Below, in pieces: positions 1-6,556 of a stretch of 10,884 bases of DNA. Position 1 is the first letter of the stretch, and each line of letters begins with the position of its first letter. The notes below the pieces were generated by a model that saw only the letters and a program-made list of their open reading frames with translations, did no database searches and was not told the DNA's origin. The stretch spans positions 1 to 10,884 of the forward strand of contig URFD01000052.1 of assembly GCA_900547015.1 (NCBI GenBank), given 5' to 3'. The DNA comes from an uncultured Oscillospiraceae bacterium. GTDB taxonomy: Bacteria > Bacillota > Clostridia > Oscillospirales > Ruminococcaceae. The position numbers and the translations under genes were made by a program.

Positions 1-7
1 AGTGGGT

Positions 8-110
8 ATTTCCCGAGAAATTTGGGAAATGAACGCTCTCTGGAAACCAGTATTTTGGGGAATTATTTCCTGGGAAATTTATTTCTGGGAAATTTATTTC
101 CCAGGGAATA
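8..110. repeat. TTTCCC/GGGAAA palindromic and tandem repeat cluster
   Basis: This AT-rich non-coding stretch follows the enolase stop codon. TGGGAAATTTATTTC occurs twice head to tail (71-85 and 86-100), preceded by a degenerate copy at 56-70, giving a roughly 15-bp period. ATTTCCC (8-14) and GGGAAAT (24-30) form a 7-bp inverted repeat. Bases 64-78 and 96-110 form a 15-bp inverted repeat with one G-T pair and a 17-nt loop that itself contains a smaller ATTTC/GAAAT hairpin. No T-run follows the stem on the minus strand, so it is not a classic terminator for enolase, though it could act as a 3'-end stabiliser or repeat element. The window edge cuts the region, so its full extent is unknown. Confidence 0.75.
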
Positions 111-112
111 CC

Positions 113-1426
113 CTACGGCAGCAGGAAATCCCGTCCCGAAAACTGTGCCTGTCGGCCAAGAGCCTCCTCGATGCGCAGCAGCTGGTTGTACTTGGCGGTG
201 CGTTCTCCGCGGCAGGGTGCCCCTGCTTTGATCTGTCCGGCACCGCAGGCAATCGCAAGGTCGGCAATGATACTGTCCTCGGTCTCGCCGGAGCGGTGGG
301 AGAGAATGGTTTGGTATCCGGCACGTTGTGCCAGCCGAGCCGCCTCCAGCGTTTGGGTGAGCGTCCCGACCTGATTGGGCTTGAGCAGGACAGCGTTGGC
401 AGCTTTCATGCCGATGCCCTCCCGAATCCGCTTGGAATCGGTGACAAACAGGTCATCGCCGACGATTTGGGTGCGGCTGCCCAGACGGTGGGTGAGCTGG
501 ACAAAACCCTGCCAGTCGTGTTCCTCCAGCGGGTCCTCCAGCGAGCGGATGGGATAGCGTGCGCACAGCGATTCCCAATAGGAAATCAGCTCGGCGGTGG
601 TGTAGGAACGCTGGGATTTCGGACAGAGATAGCGCGGCTGGTCCACAGCGGAATCCTCGGATTGTGGTGCAACCCACCCAGAGGCTGCGGCATCCAGCGC
701 AAGGACAAAGTCCTCCTCGGGGAGAAAACCTGCGCGATCGATTGCCTGCATGATGAGGGTGAGAGCCTGCTCATCGCCGGAAAGATTGGGGGCAAATCCG
801 CCCTCGTCCCCGACTGCAACCGAAAGCCCCTGCTCGATTAGGATTTCGCGCAGGCGGTGATAGACCCGACAGCACCATTCCAGCGCTTGAGCGAAGGAAC
901 CAGCGCCCACCGGAACGACCATAAATTCCTGAATGTCCAGATTGTTGCAGGCATGAGCGCCACCGTTGATGAGGTTCATCATGGGCAGCGGCAGGAGATT
1001 GCAGAGCGCACCGCCCAAATAGCGGTAGAGCGGCAGGTGGTAGGACATCGCCGCCGCCCTTGCACAGGCAAGCGAGACTGCCAGCATACTGTTGGAGCCG
1101 AGCGGCCTTCCGCTCTTCTCGTCCTGAATCGAGAGCAGGGTTTGGTCGATTTCCTGCTGGGATGAAACACAGCGTCCGCACAGAGCCGGGAAAATCAAAT
1201 CGTTCACCTGTGCGATTGCCTTGCTGACACCACGGCCAAGGTAACGGGACGGGTCGCAGTCGCGCAGCTCGGGAAGCTCGTGCGTCCCGGTCGAGGCTCC
1301 GGACGGAGCGGCGGCGCGTCCGGCACTGCCGTCGCTCAGCAGAACCACCGCTTCGATGGTGGGATTGCCGCGGGAATCCAGAATCTCGCGCGCTCGAATG
1401 TGTTGAATCTGTCGTTTGCTCATCAT
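113..1426 (-). CDS. eno: Enolase (phosphopyruvate hydratase), somewhat divergent
   Basis: Cytosolic glycolytic enzyme that interconverts 2-phosphoglycerate and phosphoenolpyruvate. The 437-residue protein is full length and opens with the family-typical REILDSRGNPT. The catalytic set is visible: H158 and E167 (INGGAHACNNLDIQEF), E208 (VGDEGGFAP), Mg ligands D245, E297 and D324, then K349 (LLKPNQVG), H377-R378-S379 (SHRSGETED) and K400 (QIKAG). The start is one of two adjacent ATGs (MMSK), preceded by AAAGGG about 9 nt upstream. Some usually strict positions differ: SEFY after the first metal ligand is SGWV, IEDG is LEDP, and the TG(A/S)xSR segment is AGAPCR. All catalytic residues remain, so activity is likely, but it may be a diverged copy. 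It is divergent from the deacetylase gene; I see no convincing minus-strand sigma-A promoter. Confidence 0.95.
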   Translation of the reverse strand: MMSKRQIQHIRAREILDSRGNPTIEAVVLLSDGSAGRAAAPSGASTGTHELPELRDCDPSRYLGRGVSKAIAQVNDLIFPALCGRCVSSQQEIDQTLLSIQDEKSGRPLGSNSMLAVSLACARAAAMSYHLPLYRYLGGALCNLLPLPMMNLINGGAHACNNLDIQEFMVVPVGAGSFAQALEWCCRVYHRLREILIEQGLSVAVGDEGGFAPNLSGDEQALTLIMQAIDRAGFLPEEDFVLALDAAASGWVAPQSEDSAVDQPRYLCPKSQRSYTTAELISYWESLCARYPIRSLEDPLEEHDWQGFVQLTHRLGSRTQIVGDDLFVTDSKRIREGIGMKAANAVLLKPNQVGTLTQTLEAARLAQRAGYQTILSHRSGETEDSIIADLAIACGAGQIKAGAPCRGERTAKYNQLLRIEEALGRQAQFSGRDFLLP

Positions 1427-1474
1427 CAGTTCAGCCCTTTCAGAAAAAAGTTCAACTTTATTCTGTCCGGATGA

Positions 1475-1504
1475 TTGCTTTTTATGACAGCGGTCATATA
1501 TAAT
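1475..1504 (+). promoter_or_regulatory. Sigma-A promoter for the deacetylase, with palindrome in the spacer
   Basis: TTGCTT (-35, 1475-1480) and a consensus TATAAT (-10, 1499-1504) are 18 bp apart, about 130 bp upstream of the deacetylase start. The spacer contains the inverted repeat TATGAC-AGCG-GTCATA (1483-1498), which fills nearly all of it. This is the classic place for a repressor operator; that function is inferred. Confidence 0.65.
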
Positions 1505-1631
1505 GGGAGTAGAAACCCGAATGTATGAATCGGAGCTGGTCGGCGCAGACTAAGACGGAACGGTTTTTGGCGGATGCAGTGTGAAAAAATCTGCTCTGCC
1601 TGCGATTTTGAGAAAGGCAAAGGGTGATTGG

Positions 1632-2669
1632 ATGAAACAGAAACTTTGGATTCGATTGTTGAGCCTGAGCTTGGCGGCGCTGGTGCTGGCATCGGCGATG
1701 AGCGGATGCGCCCGGGAAGCACAGCCGCAGATTCCTGATACAGTAGACGGGCTTTCTGAGGAGAAGCCGGAAGAAAAACCGCAGGAGGAGCCGGAAAATT
1801 TCCCGGGAAATACACAGCAGAGCGCAGATGACGAAGCGCCCGGCGAGGATGATTCCCAGCGGGACCCGAGCCTTTCTTCGGAGCGCGCCGATTCCTTGTC
1901 CGGAAAGAACGAGCCACCATCTGAGGAGAAACAGGAAAAGCCCGAAGCAGAACAGCCCGAAACTCAGCCAGCCTCGGTGCAGGGCTTGGATACCCAGAAG
2001 CTGGGATGGGGCCCGGGAGGCCCGGTCGATGAGCACAACCGTCCCAACGGAGCGACCGCCTACCAGAACAAGTACGGGAAATACGATGCGGATTTTATTC
2101 GGGAAGATGAAAACAAAATCTATCTCACCTTCGACGAGGGGTATGAGAACGGATACACCGACGATATTCTGGATGTGTTAAAGGAGAAGCAGGTGCCTGC
2201 GGTCTTTTTTGTCACCCAGCCCTATGCCCAGTCCGAGCCGGAGCTGATTCGCAGGATGATAGACGAGGGGCATATCGTGGGCAACCATAGCGTGAAGCAC
2301 CCGTCCTTCCCGGAATGTTCTGCCGAGCGGTGCCGGGAGGAGGTTATGGGTCTGCACGAATATATCAAGGAAACCTTTGATTACGAGATGACCCTCTTCC
2401 GCTTCCCGATGGGTGAATTTTCCGAGATGGATTTGGAGCTGCTGCGCCAGATGGGATACCGCAGTGTGTTCTGGAGCTTTGCCTACCGCGATTGGCTGGT
2501 GGATGACCAGCCGGACCCGCAGACTGCCCTGCAAACGATTGTCGATAAGTGCCACCCGGGAGCCATCTATCTGCTCCATGCCGTCTCCAAAACCAATGCC
2601 GAGATTTTGGGCGAGGCCATCGACCAGCTGCGCGCGCAGGGATATACCTTCTGCGCCTATCAGGAGTAA
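1632..2669 (+). CDS. pdaA: PdaA-like polysaccharide deacetylase lipoprotein
   Basis: Carbohydrate esterase 4 (NodB-fold) enzyme of the PdaA type, which in Bacillus removes the N-acetyl group from peptidoglycan muramic acid during spore-cortex muramic-delta-lactam formation. The 345-residue protein has a lipoprotein signal with lipobox MSGC (C26), a Pro/Glu-rich linker (about 30-118), then the catalytic domain (about 120-345). Motifs visible: TFDEGYENGY (166-175, base D168), NHSVKH (H219, H223), RFPMGEFSE (R257), FWSFAYRDW (280-288) and LLHAVS (H316). HPGAIYLLH and QGYTF also resemble PdaA closely. The second acidic position of motif 1 is Glu here (Asn in B. subtilis PdaA). ATG 1632 is chosen because AAAGGGTG precedes it and a proper signal peptide begins there; an in-frame GTG at 1581 has no ribosome site and would bury the signal. 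Unlike Bacillus PdaA, it is lipid-anchored with a long linker, so a vegetative wall role is possible. Confidence 0.9.
   Translation: MKQKLWIRLLSLSLAALVLASAMSGCAREAQPQIPDTVDGLSEEKPEEKPQEEPENFPGNTQQSADDEAPGEDDSQRDPSLSSERADSLSGKNEPPSEEKQEKPEAEQPETQPASVQGLDTQKLGWGPGGPVDEHNRPNGATAYQNKYGKYDADFIREDENKIYLTFDEGYENGYTDDILDVLKEKQVPAVFFVTQPYAQSEPELIRRMIDEGHIVGNHSVKHPSFPECSAERCREEVMGLHEYIKETFDYEMTLFRFPMGEFSEMDLELLRQMGYRSVFWSFAYRDWLVDDQPDPQTALQTIVDKCHPGAIYLLHAVSKTNAEILGEAIDQLRAQGYTFCAYQE
1798..1811. repeat. Perfect 14-bp palindrome in the deacetylase linker
   Basis: ATTTCCCGGGAAAT is a perfect palindrome inside the low-complexity linker of the deacetylase gene, encoding part of ENFPGN. It uses the same TTTCCC/GGGAAA word as the repeat cluster at 8-110 about 1.7 kb away. 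Confidence 0.7.
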
Positions 2670-2708
2670 AAAAACAGGGAGCGTCCCGTTTTGGGGACGC
2701 TCCCTGTT
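2668..2708 (-). terminator. Rho-independent terminator of the PTEQ lipoprotein gene, possibly bidirectional
   Basis: A perfect 15-bp stem (2673-2687 with 2694-2708) encloses a 6-nt loop. Read on the minus strand it is followed by seven T residues (complement of the A-run 2668-2674), a strong intrinsic terminator for the gene ending at 2716. The T-run overlaps the stop codon of the deacetylase. On the plus strand the tail is only GGTGGTTTTA, so plus-strand termination would be weaker. It serves the convergent gene ends. Confidence 0.9.
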
Positions 2709-2715
2709 GGTGGTT

Positions 2716-3354
2716 TTAGCCGCAGGCAACGATGACACCGGCATAAGGCTGGTCGAAGGGAACCACCACTCCGTCCGGCAGGACGATGTCCTCGTTGTTG
2801 AGGGAAAAATAAAGGTCCAGTGATTGCGGGTCTCCAAGGGTCGGGTCAACAAAATAATATTGCAGGGTGTGCTGTACCGAATCGAGAATCGTTTGCAGCA
2901 GCTCGACCGAATCATAGACGAAAAATTCCTCCTTCTGCGGTTCGGGAGGGCCGGTCACAATCGAGGAGCTTTCGGCAAAGGTTACGCTTGCGCCACCTCT
3001 TCCGCTGGTGACCGGTTCGGCAAGGTCCAGATTCCAGCCGGTCAGCGAGGCAATCTGTGCAATCAGCCATTCCGGGGTGATTTCCTCGGAGGAGGTGACG
3101 GGGTATTCCTGAAACTGGCCGTCCCGCCCGATATACAGGGTGGCAGTATATTCCGCAGATTCGGGTTGCTCGGTCGGCTGAGTGGGCTGCTCGGCTGGCT
3201 GAGTTGGCTGTTCGGTTGGCTGAGTGGGCTGCTCGGTCGGTGTCGGGTCGGGATGGACCGCCTCTGATTCGGGGGTGCGCTTGGATGCGCCACAGGCAGT
3301 GAAGAGAAGGGACAGCCCCAACAGCAGGGCAATCCAGCAAGATAGATGTTTCAT
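2716..3354 (-). CDS. Lipoprotein of unknown function with PTEQPTQ-repeat linker
   Basis: A 212-residue predicted lipoprotein. The signal peptide (1-20) ends in the lipobox FTAC (C21), so it should be lipid-anchored on the outer face of the membrane. Residues about 38-64 are heptad-like PTEQPTQ repeats forming an extended linker. Residues about 66-212 form a folded domain (TATLYIGRDG, EWLIAQIASLTGWNLDL, SLDLYFSLNNEDIVLPDG) that loosely resembles GerMN-type sporulation/germination domains, but I do not assign it. ATG 3354 is chosen because AAAGGAGG sits 8 nt upstream and the signal peptide starts there; an in-frame ATG at 3393 has no such support. It has its own promoter (3417-3445) and converges with the deacetylase. 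A second Cys (C211) lies at the extreme C-terminus. Confidence 0.85.
   Translation of the reverse strand: MKHLSCWIALLLGLSLLFTACGASKRTPESEAVHPDPTPTEQPTQPTEQPTQPAEQPTQPTEQPESAEYTATLYIGRDGQFQEYPVTSSEEITPEWLIAQIASLTGWNLDLAEPVTSGRGGASVTFAESSSIVTGPPEPQKEEFFVYDSVELLQTILDSVQHTLQYYFVDPTLGDPQSLDLYFSLNNEDIVLPDGVVVPFDQPYAGVIVACG
3164..3240. repeat. 21-bp tandem coding repeat (PTEQPTQ linker)
   Basis: About three and a half imperfect copies of a 21-bp unit (seen on the plus strand as GAGTGGGCTGCTCGG plus six bases) encode the PTEQPTQ units of the lipoprotein linker. Because the period is 21 bp, copy-number change would keep the reading frame. Confidence 0.8.
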
Positions 3355-3416
3355 TCGGTTATCCTCCTTTTCTGAAGAAGAGAGCCGCTCCAAAGGGAAC
3401 GGGCGTATTTTTCTTC

Positions 3417-3445
3417 ATTATAGCAAATTTCAATGGGTTTTGCAA
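3417..3445 (-). promoter_or_regulatory. Sigma-A promoter for the PTEQ lipoprotein
   Basis: On the minus strand, -35 TTGCAA (3440-3445) and a consensus -10 TATAAT (3417-3422) are separated by exactly 17 bp. The predicted transcript start is near 3410, leaving a leader of about 55 nt before the ATG at 3354. Confidence 0.8.
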
Positions 3446-3451
3446 AAGGAA

Positions 3452-3480
3452 GTGAAAAATCCCGGCAGTTGTGATAGAAT
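3452..3480 (+). promoter_or_regulatory. Promoter for the M42-GNAT-PLP operon
   Basis: An extended -10 (TG-A-TAGAAT, hexamer 3475-3480) lies 17 bp after a weak -35-like GTGAAA (3452-3457), about 105 bp upstream of the first operon gene. It lies back-to-back with the minus-strand promoter at 3417-3445. The extended -10 may compensate for the poor -35. Confidence 0.55.
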
Positions 3481-3506
3481 AGAACTTGCGAAGAGTCAGC
3501 AGTGTG

Positions 3507-3564
3507 CCGACAGGGGAAAAGAGACTTGTCGGATGCTGTCCTGAGATACAGGCGGGATACCCGC
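3507..3564 (+). other. Structured 5' leader of the operon
   Basis: The roughly 100-nt leader before the first operon gene can form two small hairpins: CCGACA (3507-3512) with TGTCGG (3527-3532), and GCGGG (3552-3556) with CCCGC (3560-3564). I recognise no known riboswitch or leader peptide, and no T-run follows either hairpin. Confidence 0.35.
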
Positions 3565-3586
3565 AGAAAAAGGAAGGAGTGTTTTT

Positions 3587-4636
3587 ATGCAAACAATACA
3601 GATGCTCAAGACCCTGTGTCAGGTCCCCGGCGTGTCCGGCGGAGAGGAAAAGGCACTGGAGGCGGCAGAACAGCTCTGCGAGGGGCTGGGCAGATGCAGC
3701 CGCACCGTACACAAAAGCCTGATTTGTCAGGTCATGGAGCAGGAGAAGGGCCGTCCTCATCTGGTCCTCAATGCCCATATCGACGAAATCGGTCTGACCG
3801 TTACCCACATCGAGGAGGAGGGCTTCCTCCGAGTTGCCCAGTGCGGAGGCGTTGACCGCCGTCTGGTGATGGCTTCTCCGGTTGTGGTTCATTCCGCTCA
3901 CGGAGAGGTTCCGGGTGTGGTTTGCAGTGTGCCGCCGCAGCTGCAAAGCGGCGAAACAAAAAGCCCGAAGCTCGACGAAATCTGGATTGATGTCGGCATG
4001 AGCGGGGAAGAGGTCAAAAAGACCATCCAGCTGGGCGACAAGATTACCTTCGTCGGCCCGTTCACCGAGCTGGAAAACGACCTGGTTTCCAGCAAGGCAC
4101 TGGATGACCGCTGTGGCTGTGTGGCAGTCATTCGGGCTGCCGAGCTGATTCGCAACTACTGGAGAGAAAATCACCTCGAGCCGATTGGTCTGACCGTCCT
4201 GCTCAGCGCGCAGGAGGAGACCGGCGGACTGGGTGCGGCAACCGCATCCTTCGGCATCCGCCCGACCCAGGCAATCGTAGTGGATGTTACCTTCGGCACA
4301 ACACCGGAAATCGCAGACAGACACTGCGGCGATTTGAACAAAGGCCCGATGATTGGCCTCGGTGCGACCCTCAGCCGCCGGATGGCAAGAGAGCTGATGG
4401 AAGCAGGCAAGCAGGAAAAGATTCCATATCAGGTGGAGGCAATGGGCGGAGGCCACACCGGCACCGATGCCGACGGCATTGTTAAGGCGGCGGACGGCAT
4501 CGAAAGCGTCTGCGTCTCAATCCCGGAACGCTATATGCACACCCCAATCGAGGTCATCTCGGTTCGGGATGTGGACGATACCGCAGCGCTGATTGCCGCC
4601 TATGCAAAGCGGATGGCGGACAGCCAGAACAGATAG
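3587..4636 (+). CDS. M42 family metallo-aminopeptidase
   Basis: Cytosolic dinuclear-metal aminopeptidase of family M42 (PF05343; FrvX/YsdC/PepA-glutamyl type), which trims N-terminal residues from peptides and usually assembles as a tetrahedral dodecamer. The 349 residues match the family length. The whole metal and catalytic set is present: H64 and D66 (NAHIDE), bridging D173 (SSKALDDRCG), E210/E211 (SAQEETGG), D233 (VVDVTF) and H318 (RYMHTP). GGGHTGTDADGI (287-298) matches the conserved GGTDA loop. AAGGAAGGAG lies just upstream of the ATG. It is the first gene of a four-gene operon, 13 nt ahead of a paralogue. Substrate preference cannot be read from the sequence. Confidence 0.93.
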   Translation: MQTIQMLKTLCQVPGVSGGEEKALEAAEQLCEGLGRCSRTVHKSLICQVMEQEKGRPHLVLNAHIDEIGLTVTHIEEEGFLRVAQCGGVDRRLVMASPVVVHSAHGEVPGVVCSVPPQLQSGETKSPKLDEIWIDVGMSGEEVKKTIQLGDKITFVGPFTELENDLVSSKALDDRCGCVAVIRAAELIRNYWRENHLEPIGLTVLLSAQEETGGLGAATASFGIRPTQAIVVDVTFGTTPEIADRHCGDLNKGPMIGLGATLSRRMARELMEAGKQEKIPYQVEAMGGGHTGTDADGIVKAADGIESVCVSIPERYMHTPIEVISVRDVDDTAALIAAYAKRMADSQNR

Positions 4637-4649
4637 GAGGAAGGACAGG

Positions 4650-5675
4650 ATGGAACTGACCAAACAGCTGGAAATGTTGAAGGAGCTTTGTGCCTTGGAC
4701 GGCGTGTCGGGGTGCGAAGAACGGGTGGCAGAATATCTGCGCGCCCATCTGCCGCAGGACTGTCAGGTCCGGCAGGATATTCGGGGCAACCTCATCTGCG
4801 AGAAAAAGGGCAGACAGACCCCGAAAAATAAACTGATGTTCACCGCTCACATGGACGAGGTGGGCTTCCTCATCCACTACATCGAGGACAGCGGCCTGCT
4901 GCGCTTTGCTGCGGTCGGCAATGTTGACACCAGAGTGGTAATCGGCAAGCCGGTTCGTCTGGAAAGCGGCAAGGAGGGCGTGGTCGGCGCAAAACCGATT
5001 CACCTTCAGACCGCAGAGGAGCGCGACGAGGTGCTTAAAGTCCGCGACCTGTACATCGATATCGGCGCCAAGAGCCGGGAAGAGGCGGAGCAGTTTGTCC
5101 AGCTCGGAGACTATGCTTGCTGGCGTCCGCAGTTTATCCAGCTTGGCGAGCGGGTTTGTAGCAAGGCGCTGGATAATCGTCTGGGCTGTCTGCTGCTGCT
5201 CGGCCTGCTTGAGCAGGAGCTGGAATACGACATCACCGCCGTTTTCACCGTTCAGGAGGAGATTGGCGGAGGTGCTGTCAATGCGGCATTTGCCGTTGAG
5301 CCGGATATTGCTGTGGTTCTCGATGCCGGCAGTGCATCGGATGTTCCCGGAGTTTCCGCCGGAAAACGGGTCTGCGCGCTGGGCAAGGGCCCGGTTCTGA
5401 GCTTCCAGGACAAGGGCGCCTTTATGGACCGCGAGCTGTTCCGGACTGCAAAGCAGGTTTGCGAGCAGCAGGAGATTCCGTATCAGGTTAAAAATCAGAT
5501 TGTGGACACCAACGAAGCGGCACAGCTCTCCCGCTGTGGAGCAGGCTGCCGCGTGATGGCGGTCTCGGTGCCGGTGCGCTATACCAATTCGCCTTCGTCC
5601 GTCTTTGAGCCGAAGGACTTGGAGCCGACCCTTGCACTGCTGGGTGAACTGACCAAAGCCTTTGCACAGCTCTAA
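4650..5675 (+). CDS. Second M42 family peptidase paralogue, with His-to-Asn at a metal-ligand position
   Basis: A 341-residue paralogue of the preceding M42 aminopeptidase, probably cytosolic and possibly co-assembling with it. Present are H67/D69 (AHMDE), D175 (SKALDNRLG), E203/E204 (VQEEIG) and D225 (VLDAG). The usual C-terminal RYxHSP metal ligand reads VRYTNSP, with N313 (codon AAT) in place of His (CAT/CAC). The GGTDA loop has become VDTNEAAQL. Metal binding or activity may therefore be altered. ATG 4650 is chosen because AGGAGG (4635-4640) lies 9 nt upstream and the protein then begins in register with its paralogue; an in-frame ATG at 4593 lies inside the previous gene. The ribosome site overlaps the stop codon of that gene, suggesting coupled translation. 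Confidence 0.9.
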   Translation: MELTKQLEMLKELCALDGVSGCEERVAEYLRAHLPQDCQVRQDIRGNLICEKKGRQTPKNKLMFTAHMDEVGFLIHYIEDSGLLRFAAVGNVDTRVVIGKPVRLESGKEGVVGAKPIHLQTAEERDEVLKVRDLYIDIGAKSREEAEQFVQLGDYACWRPQFIQLGERVCSKALDNRLGCLLLLGLLEQELEYDITAVFTVQEEIGGGAVNAAFAVEPDIAVVLDAGSASDVPGVSAGKRVCALGKGPVLSFQDKGAFMDRELFRTAKQVCEQQEIPYQVKNQIVDTNEAAQLSRCGAGCRVMAVSVPVRYTNSPSSVFEPKDLEPTLALLGELTKAFAQL

Positions 5676-5695
5676 CAAAGACAGGAGGGAGCGGG

Positions 5696-6556
5696 ATGAT
5701 TCGACTGGCTACCCGAGAAGACCAAGATGCCATCCTTGCGCTGTGCGCCCGTGACCCGTGGAACGGCACCGAGGTGATGACCGCCTGCCTTTCCCTGTGT
5801 GCAGACCACCAAAATGTTGACTGGCGGTACTGCGACATCTGGATTGGAGCGTCGGAGTCTCAGCTTCATGCTCCGCAGTATCTGCTGTGTCGCATAGGAG
5901 GCAGTTACCGCATGGTGGGTGCGCCGCACTCGCCTGCCCGCAGGGAGGAGCTTCAGCAGTTTCTGTCGCTCCAACTGCCGGGCAAGCTGATTGCCCGCAG
6001 CGAGGACTTGGAGGAATTTGCCGCGTGCTGCCCCGAACAGGAGCTGTCCGCTCCGGCGCCGCAGATGCTCTGTTGCAGCCGATTGGGGCTGTGCGGGGAG
6101 GAGGACAGCCGGATTCAGTCGTGTCAAAGCCTCTGGTCGCTGTATGAGGTGCTGTCCGATGCCGACGAAGCCTTTCGGGATATCAGTCAGGACGAGCTGA
6201 CCGCGCGTCTGCGCTTTCTGCAAAGGGGCGGAGCGCAGTTCTTTGAGCTAAGAGAACAGGGCCGGGTGGTTTCGGTGGGCGGCATCCTGATGCCGGAGCC
6301 GTCGGAATATGGATTGATTGTGGACCTGTGTACCCGACGGGAATCGCGGGGAAAGGGTTATGCCGCGCGCATGGTTGACCGGCTGTGCAGTGAGGCCTTT
6401 CTGCAAGGGAAGATTCCGGCTCTGCTGTGCGGCAGCCGGTCCCTTGCGGCATATTATGAACGAATGGGATTTGAACAGGAGGGCAGTTGGCGCAGTCTGT
6501 GTTTGGAGACGGCGCAGCAGCTGCCGCAGGAAGAAAAGGAGAATTTAGACCAATGA
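5696..6556 (+). CDS. GNAT family N-acetyltransferase with extra N-terminal domain
   Basis: Predicted acetyl-CoA-dependent N-acetyltransferase, cytosolic, substrate unknown. The C-terminal half (about 165-275) has the GNAT fold markers: a beta strand followed by the acetyl-CoA loop VDLCTRRESRGKGYA (209-223) and the late motif YYERMGFE (253-260). Residues 1-160 begin like a GNAT domain (MIRLATREDQDAILAL) but lack a recognisable acetyl-CoA loop, so this may be a degenerate first GNAT domain in a tandem protein; its 286 residues are long for a single domain. Cys is frequent in the N-terminal half. AGGAGGGAG precedes the ATG, 20 nt after the M42 gene. Its stop overlaps the next start in ATGA, so the two are translationally coupled. 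Confidence 0.85.
   Translation: MIRLATREDQDAILALCARDPWNGTEVMTACLSLCADHQNVDWRYCDIWIGASESQLHAPQYLLCRIGGSYRMVGAPHSPARREELQQFLSLQLPGKLIARSEDLEEFAACCPEQELSAPAPQMLCCSRLGLCGEEDSRIQSCQSLWSLYEVLSDADEAFRDISQDELTARLRFLQRGGAQFFELREQGRVVSVGGILMPEPSEYGLIVDLCTRRESRGKGYAARMVDRLCSEAFLQGKIPALLCGSRSLAAYYERMGFEQEGSWRSLCLETAQQLPQEEKENLDQ

Noticed and set aside
8..110. CRISPR array
   Set aside because: The units are about 15 bp, directly adjacent without unique spacers of CRISPR size, and no cas gene is present.
2..841. Open plus-strand frame of 279 codons
   Set aside because: It is antisense to enolase, whose conserved motifs fix the minus strand, and it has no ribosome site or recognisable domain.
1581..1631. 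Earlier GTG start for the deacetylase
   Set aside because: No ribosome binding site and it would add 17 residues before a complete lipoprotein signal; ATG 1632 fits better.
1426..2036. Minus-strand frames upstream of enolase overlapping the deacetylase
   Set aside because: Low-complexity Arg/Pro/Leu-rich translations antisense to the deacetylase signal and linker; the plus-strand gene has clear CE4 motifs.
3533..3544. Tiny ORF ATGCTGTCCTGA in the operon leader
   Set aside because: Three sense codons, no ribosome site, no amino-acid run suggesting attenuation.
3359..5678. Two long minus-strand frames across the M42 genes (365 and 374 codons)
   Set aside because: Antisense shadows caused by GC-rich codon bias; both plus-strand M42 proteins carry full family motifs.
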